Below, piece after piece: positions 33,775 to 44,834 of a stretch of DNA of 64,000 nucleotides. The notes under the pieces were generated by a model, which did no database searches, was not told the origin of the DNA, and saw only the letters and a list, made by a program, of their open reading frames with translations. Positions within the stretch are counted from its first letter, which is position 1, and each line of letters begins with the position of its first letter. The position numbers and the translations under genes were made by a program. The DNA lies in assembly GCA_029931535.1 (NCBI GenBank), contig JAQPZY010001625.1:4069501-4133500 (forward strand), read 5' to 3'. The stretch is from Margaritifera margaritifera (Eukaryota > Mollusca > Bivalvia > Unionida > Margaritiferidae).

Positions 33775-35640
33775 GTTGCAAACTATGTTGCATCAGTGGA
33801 GAGATAGGCCCTTGGAGAAACAGAACCACTGAAGCTAGCTGTGGAAAACCAACTGTCAAAGGATGAAGAAAATCTTATTGGATACCTGAAAGTGGCTTAT
33901 TTTCATCCAAAAGAGAATTGACCAAGGAAGAATTAAAACACATTTTTGGAGCTATCAGACAGTGTGGGCCTGAAGCTTACTAGTAATAGTGGATTTTAGT
34001 GTTTCTGAGTTTCATGAAGCCATTGCCATGGTTGTGGATGAAGAAAAGCTGAAGGAGATAAAAAAGTTGGAACTCGTTTCATTAATGCTCGATGAGAGCA
34101 CAGACGTGAGAAACTCTAAGAGATTGTAATCAGATGAACAGTATTGGTAAGATTCTGGTCTGAATACTGCCTTCCTTTCCAGTTGTGAAAGTACCGTATA
34201 TACTCGCTTATAAGCCGAGTCCAAATGCAAACAACATAGATCCTGATCTGCTGTCGCATAATGTGCTGACAGATCAGGGTCTATGTTGTTTGTTCTACTG
34301 ATTTGTCCCTACAACTGCATAGACCCAGATCTATGCAGTTTGCAGTTGGTATCAAATTATAAACAAGTATATACGGTAAGTGAATCAGCTGCTAATACCA
34401 GTGTAATTATTGGAAAGTTACTAACTGAACTTAAGAAAAAAGGACTTGAACAAGACAGACTTGTAGGTCTTCAAACTGATTGTGCAAGCATCATGACTGG
34501 AAAGAGAGAAGACGTTGTTGCTAAGATGAAACAAAAGTGTTCATCCCTAATTGGAATTCACTGTGCTGTGCATAAATTATCCCTTGCAGCATCCCAGGCA
34601 ACACAATCCAATTCCAAATTGGAAGCATACTCTTGCACTGTAGGAAATATCTTCTACCTTTTAGCAATTCAGCTCTCCATTCCAACAAACTGTGTGCCAT
34701 ACAAAAGATGATGGAATTATCTCAGTTAAAGTTTGCTGAGCTGCACACAGTGAGATGTCTTAGTCTACAAGGAGCTGTGGAAATGTGTTAGACTCATGGT
34801 GGAGTCAACTAAAGTCTTAATGACCTAGTTGAGTGTGCGAGTTTTTTATGCATAAACTTCAAGATTTTGTCATAGAAAAGGAGGGGGATGACATTGTTTA
34901 CAGACATCCTGTGGAAGAGAGCCAAAAGGCATCAATGACACAAGAGTTTGAATGAAAATTTGGAAGGATTTGATGGCTTTAGTGATGATGTGGATGAGGG
35001 AGAGATCGAGGAGGTCACATCTGTGAAAGTTGGTTGTTATTCAACCAGGTTACATCCATAAACTTCTTGAAAACTTGGAGGACTGCTTTGTTGAATCTAA
35101 TCTTGTGGAGACCATGCAAGTGCTTGTTCCAAGAAAAAGTGATGTAACTGACAGTCTCACAAAGTTTGGAACTGATGAACTTAAAACCCTTGATAAAAAC
35201 TTTTCTGTGCAGCACAAAATCAATGGGGATGACTGCACAGCAAAATATCAAGTCTACAGGAGATTGGTTGTAGCAAATCACACTGTTTTCTGGTTGAATG
35301 CAACAAAACTGTGTAAGTATGCTGAGACCATTCCAAATCTTGCCAAACTCCTCAAGTGTTACTGCCTCATTCCCATAAGCAGTGTTCCATTTGAGAAAGG
35401 ATTCTCCACCTAGAACAGAATCAAACACAAGTTGAGGACATCCTTAAAGGATCAAGCCACAAATGACCTCATGAGGATTTCTGAGGATTGCCATATAAGG
35501 ACAACTTTGGTTTCACAAAAACCTTGATCAGGTGGAAGCAAATGACAACATGATGGATGCCCATCAGGAAAAAGTAATGTGACTGGGAAAACAGTCAGGA
35601 CATAAAAAGAATTTAGATACATTTGGAGGAAGTAAAGAAT
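33775..35640 (+). pseudogene. hAT-type transposase relic, interrupted by a MITE
   Basis: Frames on the plus strand read 'EFHEAIAMVVDEEKLKEIKK' and 'LVSLMLDESTDVRN' (about 34005-34115, first catalytic Asp). After the MITE at 34194-34376 comes an open frame (34380-34711) with 'LVGLQTDCASIMTGKREDVV' (second catalytic Asp region) and 'LIGIHCAVHKLSLAASQA'. A further frame (35030-35413) ends 'LIPISSVPFEKGFST' and continues 'NRIKHKLRTSLKDQATNDLM', the hAT C-terminal dimerisation domain. Stops and frameshifts between the blocks show inactivity. The N-terminal finger was not recognised and the ends were not located. Confidence 0.8.
34194..34376 (-). mobile_element. Double-hairpin MITE, copy 3 (B then A, hairpin A collapsed)
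   Basis: TA (34192) CCGTATATACTCGCTTATAA ... AAACAAGTATATACGG TA (34377). It splits the hAT transposase frame, so both ends and the TA target are defined by the interrupted coding sequence. Hairpin B is intact; hairpin A has lost its loop and part of both arms. Confidence 0.95.
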
Positions 35641-35644
35641 AGTT

Positions 35645-36440
35645 TTTAAATAAAATAAAATGTATGATTTTGAGGTAGATTATTTTTTAATGATGTACTT
35701 TCCAAATGAATGTGATCGTGGAAACCTTTAATACAAGCATGTTGTATTAGTATTTGATGATCTAAGAGATATGTGCTTTACTTGTTTTTGTTATTTTGTT
35801 TTGCAAATGAAAATTACAATAGATTTACTCCACTTCTTCCTCTCTTCTCTCTCGGTCTCCGTCACTTCTCCCATTTTAATAAGGAGGGAGAGGTCACTTT
35901 TCTCATTTTTGGATCCAAGTTTGAGACCTACAACTAGCAATACAAAGTCAGGTACAATTAGGCTCTCAGAAATTGAGGAGAAAAGAAGGATCATTTTCAT
36001 CTTTGTCTGCCTTCAACTTTGGTCAGAAAGATGGGTGAGATACCAACAAAGCATCACCATTTCTCATGTTAAGGCTTAACTTGTTAAATAAGTAGTGGTT
36101 TTAGGGGCTGTTTTTGGCTCCCAAAATCCAACGTCTGTATTTTGTGGTATAATAGTTGTAATTGTGTACAACAAGAAAATAATATATGTTGAAATTTTGT
36201 ACATTTTTAAGAAAATATATAGTGACATAAAAAAGATTGCACAAATGTCAAAACAAAGGAGAAAAGAATGGAATCATTTCTGGCCATATTTATATATATT
36301 GTGTATTTTCAAGATATGCAGCATATATTTGTATACAATTGTTGTAAGTTTAATAATTTCCACTAAACACTGCTGAACATTTTACTGAAATTGGTGGTTC
36401 TGCAATTAAAGTGCCCATAATAACATTTTGATACACTTGC
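35645..36440. other. Intron 4, no gene recognised
   Basis: AT-rich. The 102-aa plus frame at 35771-36079 and its minus shadow have no family resemblance and no splice partners in phase. Confidence 0.4.
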
Positions 36441-36785
36441 AATAAGGTGGAGTATATTGTTATGATGTTCTCCATCCATTCATTTGTCCATTACCAATTT
36501 CATTTCAGCACAATAACTTGAGTTGTCCACCATCTACAGTTACCAAACTTTGTGACTGGCTTAGACTTGGGGTAAGGAAGACCCATACATTTTGGCATCA
36601 AAAGGTCAAAGGTCAAGGTCACTGTGACTGTAAGAAGAAAATTGGTTTCTGCACAATAGCTCAAGTTCCCCATCATCTACTGTTATCAAACTTTGTGGAT
36701 ATCTTGCACTATGGGTAAGGAGGAACCCTGTCAGTTTTGGAATCTAAATGTCAATGGCTAAGGTCACTGTGACTGAAAGTAGACA
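36440..36785. repeat. Dispersed repeat dimer ('caaaggtcaaggtcactgtg')
   Basis: Two diverged units of about 140 bp: 'gcacaataactt.agttg.cc.catctac.gttac.aaactttgtg' then 'taaggaag.aaccc..t.agttttgg.at.aaa.gtcaa.ggtcaaggtcactgtgac'. Confidence 0.6.
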
Positions 36786-36799
36786 AATGCAGGGTTTGT

Positions 36800-36915
36800 A
36801 CAATCTTGAAAAGTGCCTGAATTTTGGTGGTTAGTTTGAAAAGTGCTTGAATTTGAGGTTGGCTCCAAAATGTACTCAAAAAGTGATGGAAAATGCTCAG
36901 CAGTCATAGAAAAGT
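36800..36915. repeat. 'gaaaagtgcttgaattt' repeat
   Basis: Three closely spaced copies of the phrase (36808, 36837, 36908). The reverse-complement-independent relative 'gaaaagtccttgaattt' occurs at 49796 within 49725-49840. This is an ancient dispersed element. Confidence 0.5.
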
Positions 36916-37615
36916 GCTTGAATATTTAAACAAACATATTTCATTGATAAACATTAACTAACTGACATAAATATCCAATAAAGAAAAATAAAATCCATTA
37001 AAAAGGCTAGATGGGTTGCTTAGCAGTATGTATTCAGTTGCGGTTGGATCACTTACATGCTTATTAGTACTCAACTTTATTTGAGATTGTAACCTTTCCA
37101 TGATGTAAATGAATGGATGCTGTGTTGATTGGGCCATTAGGCTGATACAAAATTTTAGTCGAGTGCTCTGCGATGGGAATCTTATTTTCAAACAAGATTG
37201 CTGTAAGCTCTATGCATTAGCTGTTTATATGGGTAAGGCCAAGTGATAAACACAGAAGCTAGCTACGTGCTGTTTGTCAAAAGATGTTGGATCAATTGTA
37301 GCTGAGGTCACCTTAGGTCATACTGATGGTAGGAGCATAACCATCGACTTACATATCAATCACAGTCATACTTTGTACACAAAAATGTTAGTTATCTACA
37401 TAGAGGACTAATACGGACCAGACATATAATGTGTCATTTATATTATTCTTGTTTATTACATAAAATGTTTGTCAAGCACTGTGTATATTTGGCTAAGAGT
37501 TACCAATTAAAAACACTTATTAAAACTATCACAAGGAAATGTTATATTTGCATGAATACATTTTTTTTCCTGCTAGAATGAGCCCTTGTAGTACCTATCT
37601 CCTTTCTTCTCCCAG

Positions 37616-37770
37616 GTTTGCATTTTGAGAAGGACGAGTCAGCTCTGGAAAGTATTCTGAATGAGACCGGAATTCAAGAGGAAAGACTACATCAGGCAGA
37701 CTCACAGCTCCATGAAAGACATACCCTGGCTTCCAGTACGCATAGAAATCCAACTACTTCTCTGCTGAAT
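37616..37770 (+). CDS. TROAP-like: TROAP-like gene, coding exon 5 (tastin-like 'F..D..AL.SIL')
   Basis: The acceptor cttctcccag ends at 37615 and the donor gtaaga starts at 37771. Two bases complete Gly184; 51 codons follow (185-235). The core 'LHFEKDESALESILNETGI' is the best hint of family: vertebrate tastin has a similar F-x-x-D-x-x-A-L-x-x-I-L-x-x-x-G-[IV] block in its N-terminal third. A charged helix (QEERLHQADSQLHERH) follows, then Ser/Thr-rich sequence. A 12-codon frame runs past the donor before a stop, as expected for intron read-through. Intron 4 before it is 11.5 kb, so one or more small phase-neutral exons may have been missed. Confidence 0.75.
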
Positions 37771-37819
37771 GTAAGAAGAAAGAGTATTAATTACACGCAT
37801 AGTTGTTAAATGGAGAAAT

Positions 37820-38600
37820 CCCATCCAGGGGGTCAGATTTTATTGGCTGGAATGGGTCTTTACAAGGTTCTGTCCCTGATTTGTGACCCCCAGTGGTCAG
37901 ATTTCTTATCCTATGCCTATGCATGTGATTTGGTTATTTTTCTAAGTAGAAAAGAAGGCTAAAAAACCAATTGATGCCTCATTGGCACATAAAAAGTCTT
38001 CAAAAATACAGATTTTGCCATAATTTCCACGTTATTAGAAAGAACATGAAAAATTTAGTTTACAAAAACAATATTTGCAACTTATGCTGTTGCATCAGTT
38101 TCCTGCATAAAATACTTTGGGGAAATATGCCCCCTAAAACTTTTGTTAAAGTACAACATATAAGGTCTTGTTTTATTTCTGAAAGATTTTTGCACCCAAA
38201 ATTTTAATTTATTTGTTTTCTGAAATACAGTATATTGAAGAGGAGATCACTTCATAAACATTAAATAATCCCTTTATAGATTACCTCCCCTGACATTATT
38301 GCATTGGCTTGCTCAATTATATGTAAGCTACTGTGTATTTCCATAGCAACAAGTCATAGGACTGTGGCGAATTCTCCCCCAAATTATATACTGAGGGGAC
38401 ATACAAATATACTGCTTTAAAAAAGAAATGAATTCCCACATACTTGGTTAGCCATAAATGCTGGCTAGCACAACATATGTAATTTTTATAAATGTCATTG
38501 TCAGATGTCCCGAAACACTGGTAATTTTCTCAGATACTTTTGCCCATTGAGTCAGTGAACACAATTTTTTATTTAGATGTATCATGTGTATTACAAGACC
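37820..38600. other. Intron 5, first part, no gene recognised
   Basis: AT-rich. The 78-aa frame at 37971-38207 looks like chance. Confidence 0.45.
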
Positions 38601-39350
38601 TCTCATTGAAAATTAGGTCACTCTGACCTATATTTCATGGTCCATTGATCTGGAATAATGTTTTTATATAGCTCATTTTCTCAGGTACTGTTGACTGGAG
38701 TGACATAACTCGGTATGGAATTGCATCATGAAGAGCACTACAGGCATCATTGAAAACTTGGATAATGTGATCAATATTTCCTTGTTCTTGGTTTGTGCTT
38801 TCCTTTGAGATGAGCTCAGATTCTCTAGGTTGGGGTTTGCATTGAGTGTTTTTTCTCAGACTCTATAACTTGTATAATCACATAAATTGGTATTTGCTTG
38901 TGTCATATGGAGTACTACACCATTCAATGAAAATTAGATGACTGTAATGAAATTAAAATTGTGATTAAAATTAGGTCATAGTGAGATTTTGGTTCAAGTT
39001 TTTTCATTCACTTACATTTCCTTGATGGATTTTCTTCATCCTTTGAATGAATCATTATGAAGCTAAAATAAATAATTCTGCAACAAGCTTGCTTGACCTT
39101 TTGACTTTGTGTTCAAGGTCACCATCATAAAAAATTTGTGTTATGGTTTTGGTTAAAGTTTTTTTATTTGCTTATATTTTCTAAACCCTTGATGGATTTT
39201 CTTCATCCTTGGAATGAATTATTATGAAGCTAAGACTATTTATTCTGCAACATTTTTGACCTTGTTGTCATGGTTACACATTTTTTAGCAATACTTTGAT
39301 CGTGCGCTCGATATGCAAGTTCTGCCCTTCTTGTTTGATTCAGTTTCAAT
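38600..39350. repeat. Diverged dispersed repeat ('cttcatccttggaatgaat.attatgaagcta')
   Basis: The phrase 'ttgatggattttcttcatcctt.gaatgaat.attatgaagcta' occurs at 39022 and 39187, with 'aggtca' steps between, giving two units of about 165 bp. A degenerate 'gatatgcaagttctgcccttc' phrase at 39308 links it to the minisatellite at 15.6-16.25 kb. Confidence 0.55.
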
Positions 39351-39611
39351 CAAATTTACTGTGAATCTCTATCTTATCTTGTCAAGATTTTGTGTGAACT
39401 TGATGAACAGTTTTTGGCCATATTTTAGAGAATTGTTACTCATGTTTGACTTGGATCATGCTTCCTAATATCTTAAAAATATTGTTACATTGACATTTTG
39501 TTCAACCAGATTTATTCCCAAGCTTCATCACAAGATCTTTGTAAAGTTTGATGATGGGATGATTTAATCCATGCATTAGTATCAAATTACAAGTGCACTT
39601 CAAAAGACATT

Positions 39612-39819
39612 ACTGCGTATAATCCAGGTTCAAATGCAAACAACATAGACCCTGATCTGCCGTCACATAATGCGCCAGCAGATCAGGGTCTATGTTGTTT
39701 GTTCTACTGATTAGTCCTTACAAACTGCATAGACCCAGATCTGCCGGTGCATTATGCGACAGCAGATCTGGGTCTATGCAGTTTGCAGTTGGTATCGGCT
39801 TATACACGAGTGTATATGG
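39612..39819 (-). mobile_element. Double-hairpin MITE, copy 4 (B then A, left TIR shortened)
   Basis: The left end lacks the first eight bases of the TIR (tactgcgtataatcc). Both hairpins are full length (B about 39634-39705, A about 39721-39789). The right end gtgtatatgg is followed by TA. Confidence 0.9.
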
Positions 39820-40253
39820 TAGTTATCTCCCTACATATTGTAATTACTTTATTCCATTCCTTAAACCCAGTTTTGCAACTATTTCAGTTTTCTACTCTCC
39901 AGTCACTCCAACAACAGATAACAAAGACATCCACATTCTGTTTGATGCACTCTTATGTTAGTGACAATTTATTGTACATATTTGAGCAGTGTAAGCACAT
40001 AAGTTAGTACAAAGGAAGTTTATACACTGTGTCTATATGTTGGTCAGAACGCTAGTAATCAAACTTGATGAGTTGTAAACAAGCTGAAACTTCTTTCTCT
40101 TGCAACTCCTTTCACTTTTGAAAGGGTTGAATTTAGGTCAAAAGATCATTACATCTAAGGGCAGTTCAGTATGCATCATTTTAACCAGCTTTAGATGAAT
40201 ACCAATTTTGCACCAAGTCGTCCATTTATTATTTCAGATTATTTGTTTCATAA

Positions 40254-40360
<107 letters not shown>

Positions 40361-40366
40361 TCGTAG

Positions 40367-41591
40367 TCGAACCTGTCAATAGCAGTCACCCATGGGAAAA
40401 AGCAAAACTGGCCTTTATACATAGGTGACCTCTGTACACAGGTTCACCTTTCAGAATTGGTTTTTGAACAAATGTGATGCACCAAATATTATTATCATTA
40501 TTGTTTTTGTTGTTGTTGTTGTTATTATTATTATTATTATTTCATTATCAAGATTGTTTTATGTGCACTATTCAACAAAATCATAAAATACACGTATTGT
40601 TCTCTCCCAAATGTATGATCCACACAAGATTGCTGTATCCTGCTCACTTTAATCCATCCTATAAATTAAATCAACACAGACTTAAAATTATCACTGATCT
40701 TAGTTTGTTTTTCATACCATGAAAAAACAATAATTTCACTACTGATTGACAGCTTACATATGACTGTAAAACAGAGGACTGACTCTTTGGTCGGCCAACT
40801 TGTATAAGTTTCACTTGGAAATAGCTGTTCATGCTTTAAAAATAATATCAGGATTATCCAGTTGCTCAACTTGCCGAGATCAAAAGACAGCTTATGTGAG
40901 AAGTATGTGATGAATAGGGAATCAAAAGATGCCATATATGGCTAATCTTTGTGACCCATGAACCAAAACTTTGCTGCCTTTACAGACAAATTTTAAATAT
41001 TGAATGACTCCAGACCCTTATAAAAAGGGATGTATCTTCTCAAAATCAACCATAATATATTACTTACACTTAATAATCCACTGGATTTGATATGGCCCAA
41101 CTCCCATTTCTGCTGTGACTATATGACTACTTTTTCCACTGTCCAGCAAACAAATTACTTTGACCTTCTGTAAGGATAAAAACCGCCTTGTTTTTTAACC
41201 TGACATATCTACACCTTTGAGATACACTGACAATGTGATTGGAGTACAGTGAGTACAAGCGAGATATGAAATGTTTACACACCAATTCATATGATATACC
41301 GTTATCTCTAGAATGCCTTGCTCATCAAAGAAAAGTTTAATTTGCTTACTTAGAATAGTCACTGTTGATGTGCTACAGTGACCACTTAAGGCAGAGAAAC
41401 CACTGTTGGTTAGGAAACACCTGGCTGCTGACCACAGAATGCAGGTGACCATTACACACAGAACATTTATATAGGAAATGTTTATTCTCTGTTTATTCGT
41501 TCCTCTATAATTCTGGAATTTTGCCGGGGGGAAATCAGAATGGCCGTTGTGACCGCTATATATAGGTGACCATTAGGACAGGTTTGACTAA
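40367..41591. mobile_element. Putative DNA transposon with 'AACCTGTC..GGTCACC' inverted ends
   Basis: The left end is cgaacctgtcaatagcagtc followed by accc; the right end, on the other strand, reads tcaaacctgtcctaatggtc followed by acctat. Further 'ggtgacc' and 'gtgacca' steps recur inside (40423, 41368, 41446), so the subterminal regions are repeat-rich. No transposase was recognised. The left edge adjoins the TA microsatellite at 40357. Confidence 0.5.
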
Positions 41592-41625
41592 GTATTTTTT
41601 TTAATAATTTTTTTTATTTTCTCAG

Positions 41626-41764
41626 CATCAAAGAAATTCCATATACTGCGCTCCAAAAAATGTCAGGGAGTCTTTTAAGCATGCCTGTGATGAATACCTG
41701 CAGCGTTTCTCAACAATCGACTATAAAGCTAAACGACAACGAGCAGAGGAAACACCATCAACTG
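41626..41764 (+). CDS. TROAP-like: TROAP-like gene, coding exon 6 (first RNSIY motif)
   Basis: The acceptor attttctcag ends at 41625 and the donor gtatgt starts at 41765. It has 46 codons (236-281) plus one base of Gly282. It opens HQRNSIYCAPKNVRESF; vertebrate tastin has a comparable basic R-x-S-x-Y-x-A-P-[KR] stretch. 'DEYLQRFSTIDYKAKRQRAE' is a likely helix with a basic end. TP at 278-279 is a potential CDK site. It lies only 34 bp right of a putative transposon end, but the splice sites are intact. Confidence 0.75.
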
Positions 41765-41799
41765 GTATGTGATCATGTAACATTTTACAGAGTAAAGAC

Positions 41800-43010
41800 A
41801 TTAAACCTTGTATCATTAATTTGATTTGACTGCTAGTTTTGATGAGAGAGATCTTAATGTGTACTAAATCTCACAATGTTAATTATTTTGTACTTCACCT
41901 TCTGGCTGAAGACAGCAAAAATCATGCTTTGCTCTAAATGTTCACCCATATATTGTAGTTTAACATACACACATATCACCACTTCAATTCTTTTGCATAT
42001 AATAGTTGATTTGATTTCATCTATGATTTTTTCAAGTATTCATTGAAAATGTTTCTAATAACACCATTAACAGGCTGACTGCTATAGAATACCCCATATA
42101 TATTCGCTTAGAAGTCGAGTCCAAACTGCAAAGACCCATATCTGCTGTTGCATAATGTGCCAGGAAATCTGGATATATGCACTTTGTTGGGAGTAATCAG
42201 TAGAACAAAAAAACATAGACTCTTATCAGCTGGCGCATTATGGGACTGCAGATCAGGGTCTATGTTGTTTGCAGTTTGGCTCGACTTATTCACAAGTATA
42301 TACAGTTCCTGTCTAAATTGTAAAACATGCGATTTAACATTGAATACCATGGGGTATTACTGCTTAGAAAAAACTATTTCAGGATTTTATTTTGTATTAT
42401 GATGCGCATTTTGGCAAAATCTCTGCAAATTGACAGTGAAGGTAGATGTTGTGGACTTCCCTCTTGCAAGAAAATTTCTGGCAGCATTTCTGAAAATTAA
42501 ACAGAATATTTTCAACAACCTGAATATAAGCAAGTCTTGTAAGAAGGTTTATTTTGGTGTACTTTTTGTTGAAATTTATTTTTATCTCCTTTTGGTCAGT
42601 CTTCTATGAAATAGTACCCCATTAAAGTTTGGAGAAAAAAAATCTGATTGACACATGATTTTACAAAGTTTCCTCACAGCAATCAGAACACTGTTATCCC
42701 ATTTCTGGTATTCCTTCCACATCTAAAGAATTTCATTAAAATCAAGACATACAAAGATTATATCATCATGCAAACTTCAACTAGTGTTTCACTATTTAAA
42801 AATATTCTCTGCTCAGTCCTTTTCCTTGAAGGAGCTCTACTTTATATAGCTATACATTGGACAGAATGTATGGTCTCAAATTTAATATATTGCATTTTCT
42901 TATGTATAATATGTAAATGATTCTTGGTGCATAGTAAAGTACATTTTATTCTCAGCTAATAATCAAGTATCATTATTCTAGATATATATCTATCCATTTA
43001 TCTATCTTCT
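41800..43010. other. Intron 6, no gene recognised apart from a MITE
   Basis: AT-rich. The frame at 42648-42920 (90 aa) has no start context or homology that I can name. Confidence 0.45.
42092..42305 (+). mobile_element. Double-hairpin MITE, copy 5 (A then B, most diverged)
   Basis: The TIR CCCATATATATTCGCTTAGA follows TA at 42090. Hairpin A carries several mismatches (ctgcaaagacccatatctgc against ggatatatgcactttg); hairpin B is nearer the consensus on its right arm. The right TIR ends gtatatacag without a clear TA, so this is an old copy. Confidence 0.85.
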
Positions 43011-43012
43011 GA

Positions 43013-43014
<2 letters not shown>

Positions 43015-43099
<85 letters not shown>
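43015..43099. repeat. (TA)n microsatellite forming the 3' end of intron 6
   Basis: Pure TA repeats run to within five bases of the exon 7 acceptor (ttgtag). No pyrimidine tract of normal type separates them. Confidence 0.98.
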
Positions 43100-43102
<3 letters not shown>

Positions 43103-43104
43103 AG

Positions 43105-43259
43105 GGAACAAATGCTACACAGGATTCCCATCCAGAGCCTACTCTCCCTTTAACCGCACCACAATTCGAGACAGAAACTCAATTTACCAGATCAGTTTGA
43201 AGGTGCCAGGGATGACCAATCCAACAACACCAACACAAACACCAGTTGCAAACTTCATG
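43105..43259 (+). CDS. TROAP-like: TROAP-like gene, coding exon 7 (second RNSIY motif)
   Basis: The acceptor tattgtag ends at 43104 and the donor gtaagt starts at 43260. Two bases complete Gly282; 51 codons follow (283-333). It includes '[20 protein letters not shown]' with residues 305-309 RNSIY, repeating the pentapeptide of exon 6 (238-242). It is followed by '[13 protein letters not shown]' with two Thr-Pro sites. The exon reads through without stops in one frame only and its phases fit exons 6 and 8. The acceptor is unusual in abutting a TA microsatellite. Confidence 0.72.
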
Positions 43260-43384
43260 GTAAGTTTTACATTATGCATTTACCTCATGGTCATGATTTC
43301 CCACTTACTAATTGAGTTGCAGGACATGGCAAGTTAAACATAAAATGACCACATTAAAAACACCATTCTACTTCCAATCTCCAA

Positions 43385-43680
43385 TACAGCTCTCCCTTGC
43401 TATAACAAGGTAATGAGGGTCTATAACTCCCTTGCTATAACAAGGTAATGAGGGTCCATAACTCCCTTGATATAACAAGGTAATGAGGGTCCATAACTCC
43501 CTTGCTATAACAAGGTAATGAGGGTCCATAACTCCCTTGCTATAACGAGGTAATGAGGGTCCATAACTCCCTTGATATAACAAGGTAATGAGGGTCCATA
43601 ACTCCCTTGCTATAACAAGGTAATGAGGGTCCATAACTCCCTTGCTATAACAAGGTAATTAGGATCCATAACTACTGATG
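43385..43680. repeat. 35-bp minisatellite, about eight units
   Basis: The unit is 'aactcccttgctataacaag' plus 'gtaatgagggtccat', nearly perfect, with a T/A switch (cttgctata or cttgatata). Each unit contains the short inverted repeat CCTTG..CAAGG. The last two units degrade to the right. Frames across it (minus, 88 aa) are artefacts. Confidence 0.95.
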
Positions 43681-43689
43681 ATGTTATGT

Positions 43690-44150
43690 ACTCAACTGCC
43701 ATATAACACAAAAGATCGAAAACTCTTAATGTATACACATGTTTGTGATAGGAGCTTGGTGAGATGCACCAATAAAGAAAACGCCAAGCCAACATAATAA
43801 TAGCTGCTTTGATGTAGATAAAATATACAAATGTCACATCATCATAATTTTGCACTGAAACAAATCAAATAATTGCATGTATGAAATAAAGATATCTTAT
43901 TAAAACTTGTTTTCTTAAATCCACAGTTAGGTTCACATCTCAACAATATCGTTATAAATGGAGCACCTTATTTTCATAAATATCTCAGTTAATGTTAATT
44001 TAAGATCTTGTCATGACTTAAGTTAAAGTTCCTTTCAGTCCATAATTACTCCTCTCTCCCTCCCTCCCCCCTCCCCCCAAGAAAATGTGACTACTCCCAC
44101 CTATTTCTCTGCTCAAAAACTGCACTGACATTATGGAGTATACAATCAAG
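43690..44150. other. Intron 7, no gene recognised
   Basis: AT-rich, with a short (CTCCC) run at 44052-44080. Nothing else was seen. Confidence 0.45.
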
Positions 44151-44834
44151 AATCATGTTTACATCTCAAAATCTCAGTGACATAAGGATCTTCCCCACAA
44201 TTACCTCAATGGAAAATTCCAGTATTATGTGACAACCTTGTGTCAACAATGCTGAACCAAGCAGACCCCACTTGCTATCTCTTGTATCAAAAGGCAGCAT
44301 GCTGATTAAGCAGAGGCAACATTACAATAAATAACATCATTCTACTAGCCCGCATAGTTCGCTGTGGTTCTCTATGTAGGCTTTGTCCTGTGTGAGTCAC
44401 ATGTACTGCCGTTCCTTATGTATTATGTAGGTGCATATGTACTGGCAGTACACATGTAGAATTTGTATACACATAGTTGGACCCTGTAGAGCTGATTATA
44501 TCCCCCTGCAAACAAAGTTGGGGGGATATACTCGTAAAGTCACAATGACGTAAGGAATCTTCCCCTCGATTACCTCAATGGAAGATTCCAATTATATATG
44601 GTAACCTTGCGTCAATAATGCTGAACTGTGCCAACTCCACTTGCTGTCTTTAGTGACAAAAGGCAGGATGTTAATTAAGTAGAAGCAACATTACTATAAA
44701 TAGTATCAATCTACCGACCCACATAGTTTGATGTGGTTCTACATGTAGGCTCTGTCCTTTGTGTGTCATGTAATGTATGGGTGCATTGGTACTGGTAGTA
44801 CACATAGAATTTGTATACACAGTCCTGCAGTCAG

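Noticed and set aside
36600..36640. AAGGTCAAGGTCA-type nuclear-receptor half-sites
   Set aside because: They belong to a dispersed repeat phrase that recurs in diverged form; no reason to see regulation.
43368..43855. MDPHYLVIARELWTLITLL repeat frame, minus strand
   Set aside because: Translation of the 35-bp minisatellite in intron 7.
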